Assembly (NCBI RefSeq): GCF_002236115.1
Contig: NZ_NIWT01000008.1
Coordinates: 124,001 to 188,000 of the forward strand
Source of the DNA: Pseudomonas jessenii
Lineage (GTDB): Bacteria; Pseudomonadota; Gammaproteobacteria; Pseudomonadales; Pseudomonadaceae
Direction: 5' to 3'
Length of the DNA: 64,000 bases
A program made the position numbers and the translations under genes. Shown here in pieces: positions 26,955 through 34,869 of the stretch. The notes below the pieces were generated by a model. The model saw nothing but the letters and a program-made list of their open reading frames with translations. It was not told the origin of the DNA and did not search any database. Within the stretch, counting starts at the first letter, position 1, and the number at the start of each line of letters is the position of its first letter.

Positions 26955-26991
26955 GTGCCAGAGATTGGCACGAAATGGCTTTTTGTGCCAT
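26955..26991. promoter_or_regulatory. Candidate TetR operators between the FAD dehydrogenase and tetR genes
   Basis: GTGCCA-GAGAT-TGGCAC (26955-26971) is a perfect palindrome. TTTTTGTGCCAT (26980-26991) matches the words found upstream of the VOC gene. Both sit in the 172-base divergent promoter. Confidence 0.65.
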
Positions 26992-27075
26992 GCCATGTGA
27001 AAATCGGACTCAATTGCTTTTCCCAAGGGCCGGGCACGAATGCCCGCCCCGCCCCCCGAGCGTGTGAAGGTGCAA

Positions 27076-27684
27076 ATGAGTCGACAATTACGCTGGGGTG
27101 ATGCCAGCAGGATGGAAAACGCCAGTGATGGCCGGTCGCTGATCCTGCGTGCCGCCCTCGATGCGATGATTGCCGAGGGCGCCGAAGGTTTTTCGATCGA
27201 TGACGTGGCCCGCGGTGCCAACATCTCGCGACGCACCCTGTACCGGTATTTTGGTTCCAAGAAGGAGCTGATTCAGGCTGTCGTCAGTGCAGAGAACGCT
27301 GCCTTTTTTGAGGAAATGCAACGCTCCCTGAATGAGTTCGAAGATGACTTCGAGGCCTATCTCATAGAGTGCGTGTGTTTCTCCGTACGCTACCTGGATC
27401 GTCATAACGGCGGCTTCCACCACAGCTATCTGACGAAGAACTCAACCTTGGAGGTGTTCACCTACATCCTCGAAAACATCGCACCAATGTGGCGTGATTT
27501 GCTGGAAGAGCCCTATCGTCGTTATGTCGAACGCAACAACAGGTCTGTCGCGTCGCTTGAGAACATCATCGCGCTGATCAGTCGAATCGGGCTTGCGTAC
27601 TGTCTTGTTCCTGCCGATGAACATGCAATTCGTGAGCAACTGGCAATGCTTCAGCCGACACTTGTTTGCAGGACTCTTGAGTAA
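27076..27684 (+). CDS. TetR-family transcriptional regulator
   Basis: The 202-residue regulator has a standard N-terminal domain (FSIDDVARGANISRRTLYRYFGSKKEL) and a divergent ligand-binding C-terminal half. I choose ATG 27076, with AAGGTG seven bases upstream; ATG 27040 is in frame. It is divergent from the FAD dehydrogenase gene across operator-like palindromes that recur before the VOC-SDR pair. It is therefore probably the local repressor, released by a catabolic intermediate. Confidence 0.9.
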   Translation: MSRQLRWGDASRMENASDGRSLILRAALDAMIAEGAEGFSIDDVARGANISRRTLYRYFGSKKELIQAVVSAENAAFFEEMQRSLNEFEDDFEAYLIECVCFSVRYLDRHNGGFHHSYLTKNSTLEVFTYILENIAPMWRDLLEEPYRRYVERNNRSVASLENIIALISRIGLAYCLVPADEHAIREQLAMLQPTLVCRTLE

Positions 27685-27900
27685 GAGATTAATCCGGTTT
27701 TCTGGCCGAAAATTCAGCGAGTCCTGATTGTCTCGATGAAAAATTCGTGACAGGCAACTATCAGCGGTCACTCAAACACAGTCACCCTCGCCCACCGCCC
27801 TATCGATTAACGCAGTCTAAAGAGTTCGCCGATCCGCCTTAGCCAACGCCGATACTTCTTGCGAAGGCCCACGATTTTTTCAGAAAACGGAGTCACCTAC

Positions 27901-28227
27901 ATGGACGTCATCAATCAGTTGCAGCCCGAAGAGTGTGCAGGAATGGAGGATATTCGACGTGAAATCGATGCCCTTGATCAGGTTGTTATCAAACTGTTGG
28001 GCAAGCGTTTTCACTACGTACTGGCTGCCTCGAAGTACAAGACCTCAGTGACTTCGGTGCGTGCTCCGGAGCGATTCAAGGCCATGTTGGCGACAAGACG
28101 CGAGTGGGCCGAGGCTGAGGGCCTGAGTCCGGATGCAATCGAGAGGATGTACAGTGACCTGGTGAACCACTTCATTGCAGAAGAGATGAAACACTGGGCG
28201 GCTCATCAATCCAACACCGGACTCTAG
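27901..28227 (+). CDS. PchB-like isochorismate pyruvate-lyase / AroQ chorismate mutase
   Basis: The 108-residue all-helical protein aligns along its length with PchB of Pseudomonas aeruginosa. Arg19, Arg36 and Lys47 match the catalytic Arg14, Arg31 and Lys42. Position 95 is Glu (FIAEEMKHW) where PchB has Gln90. ATG 27901 has GGAG nine bases upstream. PchB makes salicylate from isochorismate. No isochorismate synthase or siderophore gene is nearby, so a chorismate mutase role is equally possible. Confidence 0.75.
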   Translation: MDVINQLQPEECAGMEDIRREIDALDQVVIKLLGKRFHYVLAASKYKTSVTSVRAPERFKAMLATRREWAEAEGLSPDAIERMYSDLVNHFIAEEMKHWAAHQSNTGL

Positions 28228-28305
28228 TGTCCGGACTGTCCGCCATGGGGTGACAGGAATGGGATACCTTGTTGACCCAGTTACTCACCACTCAGGGAGA
28301 GCACC

Positions 28306-28731
28306 ATGTCTGTAGAAATCCAACTTTCTGAAAATGCTACTGAAGCAGAGCGGCTGGGAATTTTGACCCCGTTGCTGGCCCATAACCAGGTCAACGGTGG
28401 AGACGACGCACATGAAACATTTGCTCTGTTGCTACGAGACCCAGACAGTAACGAAGTCATTGGCGGACTGTACGGCAAGGTCTCTTATCGATGGCTGCTC
28501 ATCGATCTTGTCAGCGTTCCCGAGTCGATGCGTGGCCAGGGTATCGGAGAACGGCTAATGCGCATGGCTGAAGAAGTCGCGCAGAAAAAGCACTGTATTG
28601 GTATCTGGCTGGAGACTTTCAGCTTTCAGGCACCCGGGTTTTATCGAAAACTTGGTTACTCCGAATTCGGACGCCTGGCAGATTATCCACCGGGGCATAC
28701 CCGGTTCTATTACCAGAAGTCGTTGTGCTGA
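28306..28731 (+). CDS. GNAT-family N-acetyltransferase
   Basis: The 141-residue protein has the acetyl-CoA loop VPESMRGQGIGERLM and the downstream GFYRKLGYSEFGRL, typical of a GNAT fold. AGGGAGA precedes the ATG. The target is unknown. It is followed by a repeat and IS-end-like sequence. Confidence 0.85.
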   Translation: MSVEIQLSENATEAERLGILTPLLAHNQVNGGDDAHETFALLLRDPDSNEVIGGLYGKVSYRWLLIDLVSVPESMRGQGIGERLMRMAEEVAQKKHCIGIWLETFSFQAPGFYRKLGYSEFGRLADYPPGHTRFYYQKSLC

Positions 28732-28748
28732 TCGCGTTTTGGATCTTG

Positions 28749-28812
28749 GGCCGATAGCTGCGCACCGTAGCAGGCAGCAATCGGCCGTGGATTCAACCGA
28801 TGCAACAGATTG
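28749..28812 (+). repeat. Diverged dispersed repeat joined to an IS30-end-like stretch
   Basis: GGCCGATAGCTGCGCACCG and CAGGCAGCAATCGGCC resemble the dispersed repeat. The next bases, GTGGATTCAACCGATGCAAC, resemble the IS30-family end at 21839. Confidence 0.4.
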
Positions 28813-28813
28813 G

Positions 28814-29305
28814 CTAAATAGTTCCGCGGCCGTTCCTGAGCTTCCATCTTTTCCACATGAGCATCAGATGAGCAAATGCCGAGAACGAAAAAAACATGAA
28901 TACGAGAAAACGAGCCTTTCTGCTTTCCCTGGATTCATATAATTCTTCGCACTCACCTCCTGAAGAACATCGAGCAGAGCAAAGCTTCACGCCATCGACA
29001 CTGCAGTCCAGCAAGCTGCCATTTATGAAAGACAACTCAATCTCTTTACCTTTTGCCTCCCTGAACAATCCGGGTGCGCGGGTTAATCGATAATCAAGCT
29101 GTTTATATCGGCCGGTCTCCGAATCCCGAACTGTGATTACGGACACTTTACTACCGCTGAAATGAACTGCCCTGCCACGCATGAACTCAATGTCGGCTCC
29201 ACGGTAGCCATAGGAATCAATAATAATGAGCAAAATCAATATGACCACTCCGAAGACACCGAAGGTCAACCTGATCTGCTCAAAACCTCCTTTCGGCCAT
29301 TGCAT
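28814..29305 (-). CDS. Small membrane protein of unknown function
   Basis: I do not recognise this 163-residue protein. It has a membrane segment near each end (LTFGVFGVVILILLIIID and FLVFMFFSFSAFAHLMLM). Between them is a domain of about 100 residues with four cysteines (LLDCSVDGVKLCSARCSSGGEC), probably periplasmic and disulphide-linked. GAGG lies seven bases before the ATG. The layout resembles DUF3592-type proteins, but this is only an impression. Confidence 0.6.
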   Translation of the reverse strand: MQWPKGGFEQIRLTFGVFGVVILILLIIIDSYGYRGADIEFMRGRAVHFSGSKVSVITVRDSETGRYKQLDYRLTRAPGLFREAKGKEIELSFINGSLLDCSVDGVKLCSARCSSGGECEELYESRESRKARFLVFMFFSFSAFAHLMLMWKRWKLRNGRGTI

Positions 29306-29447
29306 TTCAATCCCTCATTTTCCCGCAGCGAGTCTGAAGCCACCACTGTTCAGGTTAACGTGAAAAACAGATCTGGCCCCGCGCCTCCACTCAAGCACCC
29401 CCATTATTTATTTCGCACTATTCAACCGACTTACTTCAATCGCTTCT

Positions 29448-29987
29448 TCAATTAGAAAACACATATTGCCCCCTGACTTTTCTTGGTGAAAAAAAAGCCA
29501 AATCTGGAAATATCTTCTGGCGAACGTAGTATACAAAAGCAAACATTCCGATACCTATAACCGAGCCGACAAACATTGGGATGGAGCCTGAGATCAACCC
29601 TTCAAACTGCTTCGCTGCCGAGCCCATGGATAGAACAATGTACGCATTGTAAGCTCCTGCCAAGTGATTGTAGAAGCCCCAGGCAAACAAGAGCGGGACA
29701 AGTGCGCTCAAACCGCCAATTATCCATCTAGCGTTAGGTCCAATAGTTGAACCTATACCAAAGCCGATTAGAACAGCTAATGCTGCCTGGATAAACATTA
29801 GCGTAATAACGGCATTAACCTTGCGATCATGTATATCACAGAGGTAGGGGTCAGCAGTTGAAGCGATCAAGCGAGCAAGCAGACTGTCCTTGATCCCTTG
29901 TCCTGAGAGCCGAGTGAATACTTCCGACTTAGGTACTCCGGACGAGATCAGGTCTTTTATTTTGGCTTTAGCTTCTTTTTTTTTCAT
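29448..29987 (-). CDS. Membrane protein of unknown function
   Basis: The 179-residue protein starts with a lysine-rich stretch (MKKKEAKAKIKDLISSG) that looks like a cytoplasmic helical domain (PKSEVFTRLSGQGIKDSLLARLI). Three or four membrane helices follow. GGAG lies ten bases before ATG 29987. Its AT-richer sequence differs from its neighbours and hints at recent transfer. No family is recognised. Confidence 0.6.
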   Translation of the reverse strand: MKKKEAKAKIKDLISSGVPKSEVFTRLSGQGIKDSLLARLIASTADPYLCDIHDRKVNAVITLMFIQAALAVLIGFGIGSTIGPNARWIIGGLSALVPLLFAWGFYNHLAGAYNAYIVLSMGSAAKQFEGLISGSIPMFVGSVIGIGMFAFVYYVRQKIFPDLAFFSPRKVRGQYVFSN

Positions 29988-30286
29988 ATTAGTGACGACT
30001 CCGTGGCACAAGGGCAAATTGTGATAACGCCTGTAGCGAGATGATCACGATTTCACGAGCCTGCTGGATGGTGTTCCCCTCCAACGCGTACAGGTACCTG
30101 ACCAAGCATAGCCACTAATGTGCCATCGCGATTCACGACGGCAAAAATGGCCGGTGGTCGTTGCATTACGATTGTCACCGGCGTTTGGCTAAGCTTAATA
30201 AATCAAGGCGAGCTGAAGCCTTGAGTAATGGCGGCCATCAACGGATCTGGATTGGCATCAAGGCGACACTCCCAAGGGAGACGACT

Positions 30287-30580
30287 ATGTATGCGGTTAT
30301 AAGAACCTACCTGGGTACTGGAGCAAAGCAGCTTTTCGAGTTGTTGGAAGAGCGCAATGCCGACGTCGAAGCGACCCTGCGGACAGTGCCTGGCCTCGTC
30401 AGCTACACACTGTTGAATACAGGTGATGGTGGTACAGCGGTGACTGTTTGCACGGACAAGGCCGGCAGCGATGCGAGCCTGAAAGTCGCGCGTGACTGGA
30501 TTCAGAAAAATGCATCGAATATCCGCGCGAACCCGCCGATCGTGACGGAAGGTCCGGTCATTGTGCAGATCAGCCAGTGA
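30287..30580 (+). CDS. ABM-like dimeric alpha/beta-barrel protein
   Basis: The 97-residue protein (VPGLVSYTLLNTGDGGTAVT, then VCTD) has the strand pattern of small dimeric ferredoxin-like barrels such as antibiotic-biosynthesis monooxygenases. AAGGGAG precedes ATG 30287. A catalytic role cannot be deduced. It may belong to the stress-type gene group around the oxidase operon. Confidence 0.6.
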   Translation: MYAVIRTYLGTGAKQLFELLEERNADVEATLRTVPGLVSYTLLNTGDGGTAVTVCTDKAGSDASLKVARDWIQKNASNIRANPPIVTEGPVIVQISQ

Positions 30581-30602
30581 CCGGTCCGCAGGATGGTGAG
30601 TG

Positions 30603-30609
30603 CTATACT
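30603..30609 (+). promoter_or_regulatory. Sigma-S-like minus-10 element
   Basis: TGCTATACTT (CTATACT at 30603-30609) matches the extended minus-10 preferred by RpoS. It lies 102 bases before the membrane protein start at 30711. Confidence 0.45.
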
Positions 30610-30710
30610 TTTTTCAAATTGCACCGGGTGTGCAACGTTCCCCACAGTACAGCTGCCAAGTGCTGCCGGACAGAGGAGGTCTGCAGCAAACCCGAGATGG
30701 GAGGTGTGGC

Positions 30711-31271
30711 ATGAACCGACACTATTACATCAGTGACAATCTCAACGATCTTGAAAACGTTGAGTATGAATTGGAAGCCAGCGGCATCAATTCCGAACAG
30801 ATTCATGTACTCAGTGAAAAAGTTGCTGATGTAGAAGAACATCACCTCCACGAGATCAGCTCGCTGATGGAACAGGATGCTGTTCACTCTGGTGAGATTG
30901 GTGCGGTGATCGGCGTGCCACTCGCAGCGTTGGTCCTGGGTGGCGCCTATTGGATGGGCTGGACCGAATCCGCCGCAGGCTGGATGCCCTTTATCTTCCT
31001 TGCCATTGTTGTATTGGGCTTCTGCATCTGGGAAGGCGGCTTTTTTGGGTTCCAGGTGCCGAACACTCACTTCCGCAATTTCAAGCAGGCAGTAAAAGAA
31101 GGCAAACATATCTTCTTCGTGGATGTTGAACCGAATCAGGAATCGGTACTGGACCAGATCATCAAACAGCATCCGAAGCTGAAGATCGCCGGCACGGGAA
31201 CGGCAGCCCCCCACTGGACAGTGGCCTGGCAGCACAAATGGCATCAGTTCAAGCGAGTGATATCGGGTTAG
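30711..31271 (+). CDS. Two-helix membrane protein of unknown function
   Basis: The 186-residue protein has a cytoplasmic N-terminus (HYYISDNLNDLENVEYELEA, then SGI) and a hairpin of two membrane helices (IGVPLAALVLGGAYWMGW; WMPFIFLAIVVLGFCIW). A C-terminal domain (HIFFVDVEPNQESVLDQII) resembles the N-terminal one, as in proteins that monitor envelope or redox stress. GGGAGG precedes ATG 30711. It is convergent with the oxidase operon. The sigma-S-like promoter suggests stationary-phase expression. Confidence 0.65.
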   Translation: MNRHYYISDNLNDLENVEYELEASGINSEQIHVLSEKVADVEEHHLHEISSLMEQDAVHSGEIGAVIGVPLAALVLGGAYWMGWTESAAGWMPFIFLAIVVLGFCIWEGGFFGFQVPNTHFRNFKQAVKEGKHIFFVDVEPNQESVLDQIIKQHPKLKIAGTGTAAPHWTVAWQHKWHQFKRVISG

Positions 31272-31307
31272 CGCCTGGGGACTCAAGGCCATCCGAAAGC
31301 TGCTTGC

Positions 31308-31625
31308 CTACTGGCCAAAGAAAATGCCCCTGCTGAGGAAAATATAGTCTGCCTCGGAGGCCATCAGCCCGATAAGCACCAGTAAACACAAAGGTGGCAC
31401 CAATATGGCGTAGACCAATGCCAGGCGCTCCCATGCCATATGCATGAAGATGGAGACAATCAAACCTGCCTTCAACAACATGAAAGTGATGATCAGGGAC
31501 CACCTAAGGTAGCCATGGAAGTGGAAATAGTCGACAAGGTACGACAGCGTGCTGAGGACGAATAACAGTCCCCAGATTTTAAGGTACAAACTGATTGGAT
31601 GTTGCTGACCCTGAGCATGTGCCAT
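31308..31625 (-). CDS. Cytochrome c oxidase subunit IV-like protein
   Basis: The 105-residue protein has three membrane helices (LYLKIWGLLFVLSTLSYLV; SLIITFMLLKAGLIVSIFMH; LALVYAILVPPLCLLVLIG), as in prokaryotic subunit IV. It starts at ATG 31625 with GAGGAG upstream. It is the last gene of the oxidase operon and probably stabilises the complex. Confidence 0.8.
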   Translation of the reverse strand: MAHAQGQQHPISLYLKIWGLLFVLSTLSYLVDYFHFHGYLRWSLIITFMLLKAGLIVSIFMHMAWERLALVYAILVPPLCLLVLIGLMASEADYIFLSRGIFFGQ

Positions 31626-31638
31626 CACCCGTGCTCCT

Positions 31639-32352
31639 CTACCATAAATAGAAGAATGCAAAAATAAATACCCACACCAAATCCACGAAGTGCCAGTAAA
31701 GCCCGGCTATCTCGACGTTCTGATAGTTGCCGGAACGCTCATAATCTCCGCGCCATACCTTCAGCGCCACAATGCTGAGGTAGAGGGCGCCGATTGATAC
31801 ATGCAGTCCGTGAAAACCGGTAATCATGAAAAAGCTGGCGCCAAATTGCGCCGCTCCCATGGGGTTCCCCCAGGGACGCACCCCTTCTGCGATGAGCTTG
31901 CTCCATTCAAATGCCTGCATGCTGACGAAAGTCACACCCAAGGCAGCGGTCGCCAGCATCAGGGCCGCGGTTTTCGCGCGATTACGGCGATAGGCGAAAT
32001 TGACGGCCATGGCCATGGTGCCGCTGCTACTGATCAGCACAAAGGTCATGATGGCGATCAGAATAAGCGGGATTTCCTTGCCGCCGATCGTCAATGCGAA
32101 CACTTCACTGGGGTTCGGCCAGGCGCTGGTGATGGTCATGCGTACCGACATGTATCCGGTCAGAAAACAGGTGAATATAAACGTGTCGCTGAGCAGGAAT
32201 ATCCACATCATCGCCTTGCCCCAGGGCACCTGCTTGAAGGCCTCTTTATCCGAGGACCAATCGCTGGCGATGCCCTGCCATCCCGGTGCAGGCGGCGAAC
32301 CTGGTGGGTTGGATGAACTGGATTCGACTTGGGCTTGTGGGTGCAATGCCAT
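31639..32352 (-). CDS. Cytochrome c oxidase subunit III homologue (second copy)
   Basis: The 237-residue membrane protein has the subunit III signatures FFMITGFHGLHVSIGALYLS and VEIAGLYWHFVDLVWVFIF, with about five helices. It is 13 bases upstream of the subunit IV start on the same mRNA and six bases downstream of another subunit III-like gene. Subunit III binds lipid and protects the binuclear centre. Two copies in one operon probably give a two-part or larger subunit III. Confidence 0.85.
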   Translation of the reverse strand: MALHPQAQVESSSSNPPGSPPAPGWQGIASDWSSDKEAFKQVPWGKAMMWIFLLSDTFIFTCFLTGYMSVRMTITSAWPNPSEVFALTIGGKEIPLILIAIMTFVLISSSGTMAMAVNFAYRRNRAKTAALMLATAALGVTFVSMQAFEWSKLIAEGVRPWGNPMGAAQFGASFFMITGFHGLHVSIGALYLSIVALKVWRGDYERSGNYQNVEIAGLYWHFVDLVWVFIFAFFYLW

Positions 32353-32358
32353 GACTGT

Positions 32359-33051
32359 TTACCTCAGGCCGCAGAATCTGGCGATGGCTTCATAGGTTTG
32401 CGGCGTGCTGGCCAGCAGCGCGAAAAGCACGAACCAAAGGCCCAGCAAGTAATGCCAATAGATGGCACAGAGCTCTACGCTGGCGCCAAGTTGCGCCAGT
32501 GGCACATGACGCAGAAATCTGGCGACGATCCAGCACCAGGCGATCAGCCCGCCCAGCAGGTGGAGCCCATGCAGGCCGGTCAACAGGTAGAAGAAACTGT
32601 TGGCCGGATTGCTGGCGACAAAGTAGCCCCAGGCGACAAACTGCTGCCAGACCCAGAGTTGCCCCGCCAGAAAGGCAATGGCAAACACACCCCCCAATGC
32701 AAAACCAATGACCGTTGCGCCCAGCCGAGCCTTTCGGGCGGCCATACGCGACCATTGCAGTGCGATGCAACTCAATACCAGAAAAGCCGAATTCAGCCAG
32801 AGCGGCCGGAGATTGTCTAACGGCGCCAAAGGCTCTGTCAGGGGTAGCCAGTCGGCCATTTGAGAACGGGCAATAAAGGCGATCAGGAAGAGGAAGAATA
32901 ACGAACTCACCACCACCAGAAACAAGCGCAGGCCTACCCTTGCGGTTTGCCTTCTATCGGCATCCTCGGCGGCCTGCATATCCTCAGGGTCGCGACTCCA
33001 GCTGCCGCCGGGATCAGCGCCGTCGGCGTTTCTCAATAGCAGCCTGTTCAT
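32359..33051 (-). CDS. Cytochrome c oxidase subunit III homologue (first copy)
   Basis: The 230-residue protein has a polar N-terminus of about 38 residues and about five helices. It ends with the subunit III features FFYLLTGLHGLHLLGGLIAW and CAIYWHYLLGLWFVLFALL. It overlaps the end of the subunit I gene by four bases (ATGA), so it is translationally coupled to the catalytic subunit. Confidence 0.82.
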   Translation of the reverse strand: MNRLLLRNADGADPGGSWSRDPEDMQAAEDADRRQTARVGLRLFLVVVSSLFFLFLIAFIARSQMADWLPLTEPLAPLDNLRPLWLNSAFLVLSCIALQWSRMAARKARLGATVIGFALGGVFAIAFLAGQLWVWQQFVAWGYFVASNPANSFFYLLTGLHGLHLLGGLIAWCWIVARFLRHVPLAQLGASVELCAIYWHYLLGLWFVLFALLASTPQTYEAIARFCGLR

Positions 33052-34820
33052 GTCTTGATGTCCGCCTTGGTTCCGGCACTGAGTTGCCGCATCTGCTCCA
33101 GCTCCTCGGCAGAGACCGTTTGCGGCACGAAATCCTGCTCAATGCCCGGCACACTGTAGTCATAGGCCCAGCGATGCACGACCGGCAACTTCGCGCCCCA
33201 GTTACCGTGTTTCGGCGGGGTGTCCGGCGTTTGCCATTCCAGGCTGGCCGCCCCCCAGGGATTACTGCCTGCGGGCTTGCCCTTGAATGCACTCCAGGCC
33301 AGGTTGAACAGGAACAGCAACTGGGAAACGCCGACAGTCAATGCGATCACCGTAATGAAGGCATTCAAGTCTTGCGCGGACTGCGGGATGAACGCGTAGT
33401 TTTCATAGGCGTAGTAGCGACGTGGCATGCCCTGGAAACCCAAGTAGTGCATGGGGAAGAAAATGGCGTAGGTGCCCAGAAAGGTTATCCAGAAATGCAA
33501 CTTGCCCAGGGTGTCGTTCAACATGCGCCCGGTGACTTTCGGGTACCAGTGATAAATGCCGCCGAACACCACCAGTACCGGGGCTACCCCCATGACCATA
33601 TGAAAATGGGCCACGACGAAATAGGTGTCCGAGAGCGGGATGTCCACGATCACATTGCCGAGAAACAACCCGGTCAGACCGCCGACCAGGAAGGTGACGA
33701 TAAAGGCCAGGGCAAACAGCATCGGCACCGTCAGGTGGATGTCGCCGCGCCACAGGGTCAGTACCCAGTTATAGACTTTCAGCGCCGTCGGCACCGCGAT
33801 GATCAAGGTGGTGACTGCGAAGAAAAAGCCAAAGTACGGGTTCATTCCGCTGACATACATGTGGTGCGCCCAGACCACAAAACTGAGTACGCCAATCGCA
33901 ATAATGGCCCACACCATCATTCGGTAGCCGAAGATATTTTTACGCGCATGGGTACTGATCAAGTCGGAGACCAGACCAAACGCAGGGAGAGCGACGATGT
34001 AGACCTCCGGGTGGCCGAAGAACCAGAACAGGTGCTGGAACAATATCGGGCTGCCGCCCTGGTGATCGAGCTGCTGCCCCAGCGAGATCATCGCCGGCAT
34101 GAAGAAGCTGGTGCCCAACAGCTTGTCGAACAACATCATGACCGCACTGACAAACAACGCCGGGAAGGCCAGCAAGGCCATGATCGAGGCCATGAAGATG
34201 CCCCATACCGAGAGCGGCATGCGAAACAAGGTCATGCCGTGCGTGCGCGCCTGCAACACCGTGGTGACGTAGTTCAACCCGCCCATGGTGGCGGCGACAA
34301 TAAAAATCGCCAGTGAGACGAGCATCAGGACAATGCCCCACTCGACCCCCGGTGTCCCCTGGGTAATGGACTGTGGCGGATAGAGCGTCCAGCCCGAACC
34401 TGTGGGGCCGCCAGGGACAAAAAAACTGCTGAGCAACACCAGTACCGCCACCAGGTAGAACCAGTAGCTGAGCATGTTGACATAGGGGAAGACCATGTCG
34501 CGGGCGCCCACCATCAGCGGGATCAGATAGTTGCCGAAACCACCCAGAAACAAGGCTGTGAGCAAGTAAATGACCATGATCATGCCGTGCATGGTCATCG
34601 CCTGATAGTAAGTACTGGCGTCCATGAACGCCAAACTGCCGGGGAAACCTATCTGCATGCGCATCAAGCTGGACAACACCAGAGCGATAAGACCCACGAA
34701 GATGGCCGTCAAGGAATATTGAATGGCTATGACCTTGTGGTCCTGACTCCAGATATATCTGGTCAGGAAACTCTTGGGCTCGTGCAGTGCTTCTGTCTCG
34801 GCTTGCTCCGCATAGGCCAT
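33048..34820 (-). CDS. ctaD: Cytochrome c oxidase subunit I (A-type heme-copper oxidase)
   Basis: The 590-residue protein starts at ATG 34820, with AGGAGG upstream. It has the low-spin heme His in MTMHGMIMV, the active-site block WFFGHPEVYIVALPAFG (with the proton-channel Glu and the cross-linked Tyr) and the CuB histidines in VVWAHHMYVSGM. The heme histidines are in YFVVAHFHMVMG. GARDM holds the D-channel aspartate, so it is an A1-type proton-pumping oxidase that reduces oxygen in the inner membrane. Confidence 0.94.
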   Translation of the reverse strand: MAYAEQAETEALHEPKSFLTRYIWSQDHKVIAIQYSLTAIFVGLIALVLSSLMRMQIGFPGSLAFMDASTYYQAMTMHGMIMVIYLLTALFLGGFGNYLIPLMVGARDMVFPYVNMLSYWFYLVAVLVLLSSFFVPGGPTGSGWTLYPPQSITQGTPGVEWGIVLMLVSLAIFIVAATMGGLNYVTTVLQARTHGMTLFRMPLSVWGIFMASIMALLAFPALFVSAVMMLFDKLLGTSFFMPAMISLGQQLDHQGGSPILFQHLFWFFGHPEVYIVALPAFGLVSDLISTHARKNIFGYRMMVWAIIAIGVLSFVVWAHHMYVSGMNPYFGFFFAVTTLIIAVPTALKVYNWVLTLWRGDIHLTVPMLFALAFIVTFLVGGLTGLFLGNVIVDIPLSDTYFVVAHFHMVMGVAPVLVVFGGIYHWYPKVTGRMLNDTLGKLHFWITFLGTYAIFFPMHYLGFQGMPRRYYAYENYAFIPQSAQDLNAFITVIALTVGVSQLLFLFNLAWSAFKGKPAGSNPWGAASLEWQTPDTPPKHGNWGAKLPVVHRWAYDYSVPGIEQDFVPQTVSAEELEQMRQLSAGTKADIKT

Positions 34821-34869
34821 CACGTCATCCTCCTGCCGAAGTTTCAGTGCATTCCTGGCTGTTTTACGG

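Noticed and set aside
32940..34316. 458-codon plus-strand frame opposite oxidase subunit I
   Set aside because: Histidine/arginine-rich shadow of a highly conserved oxidase gene.
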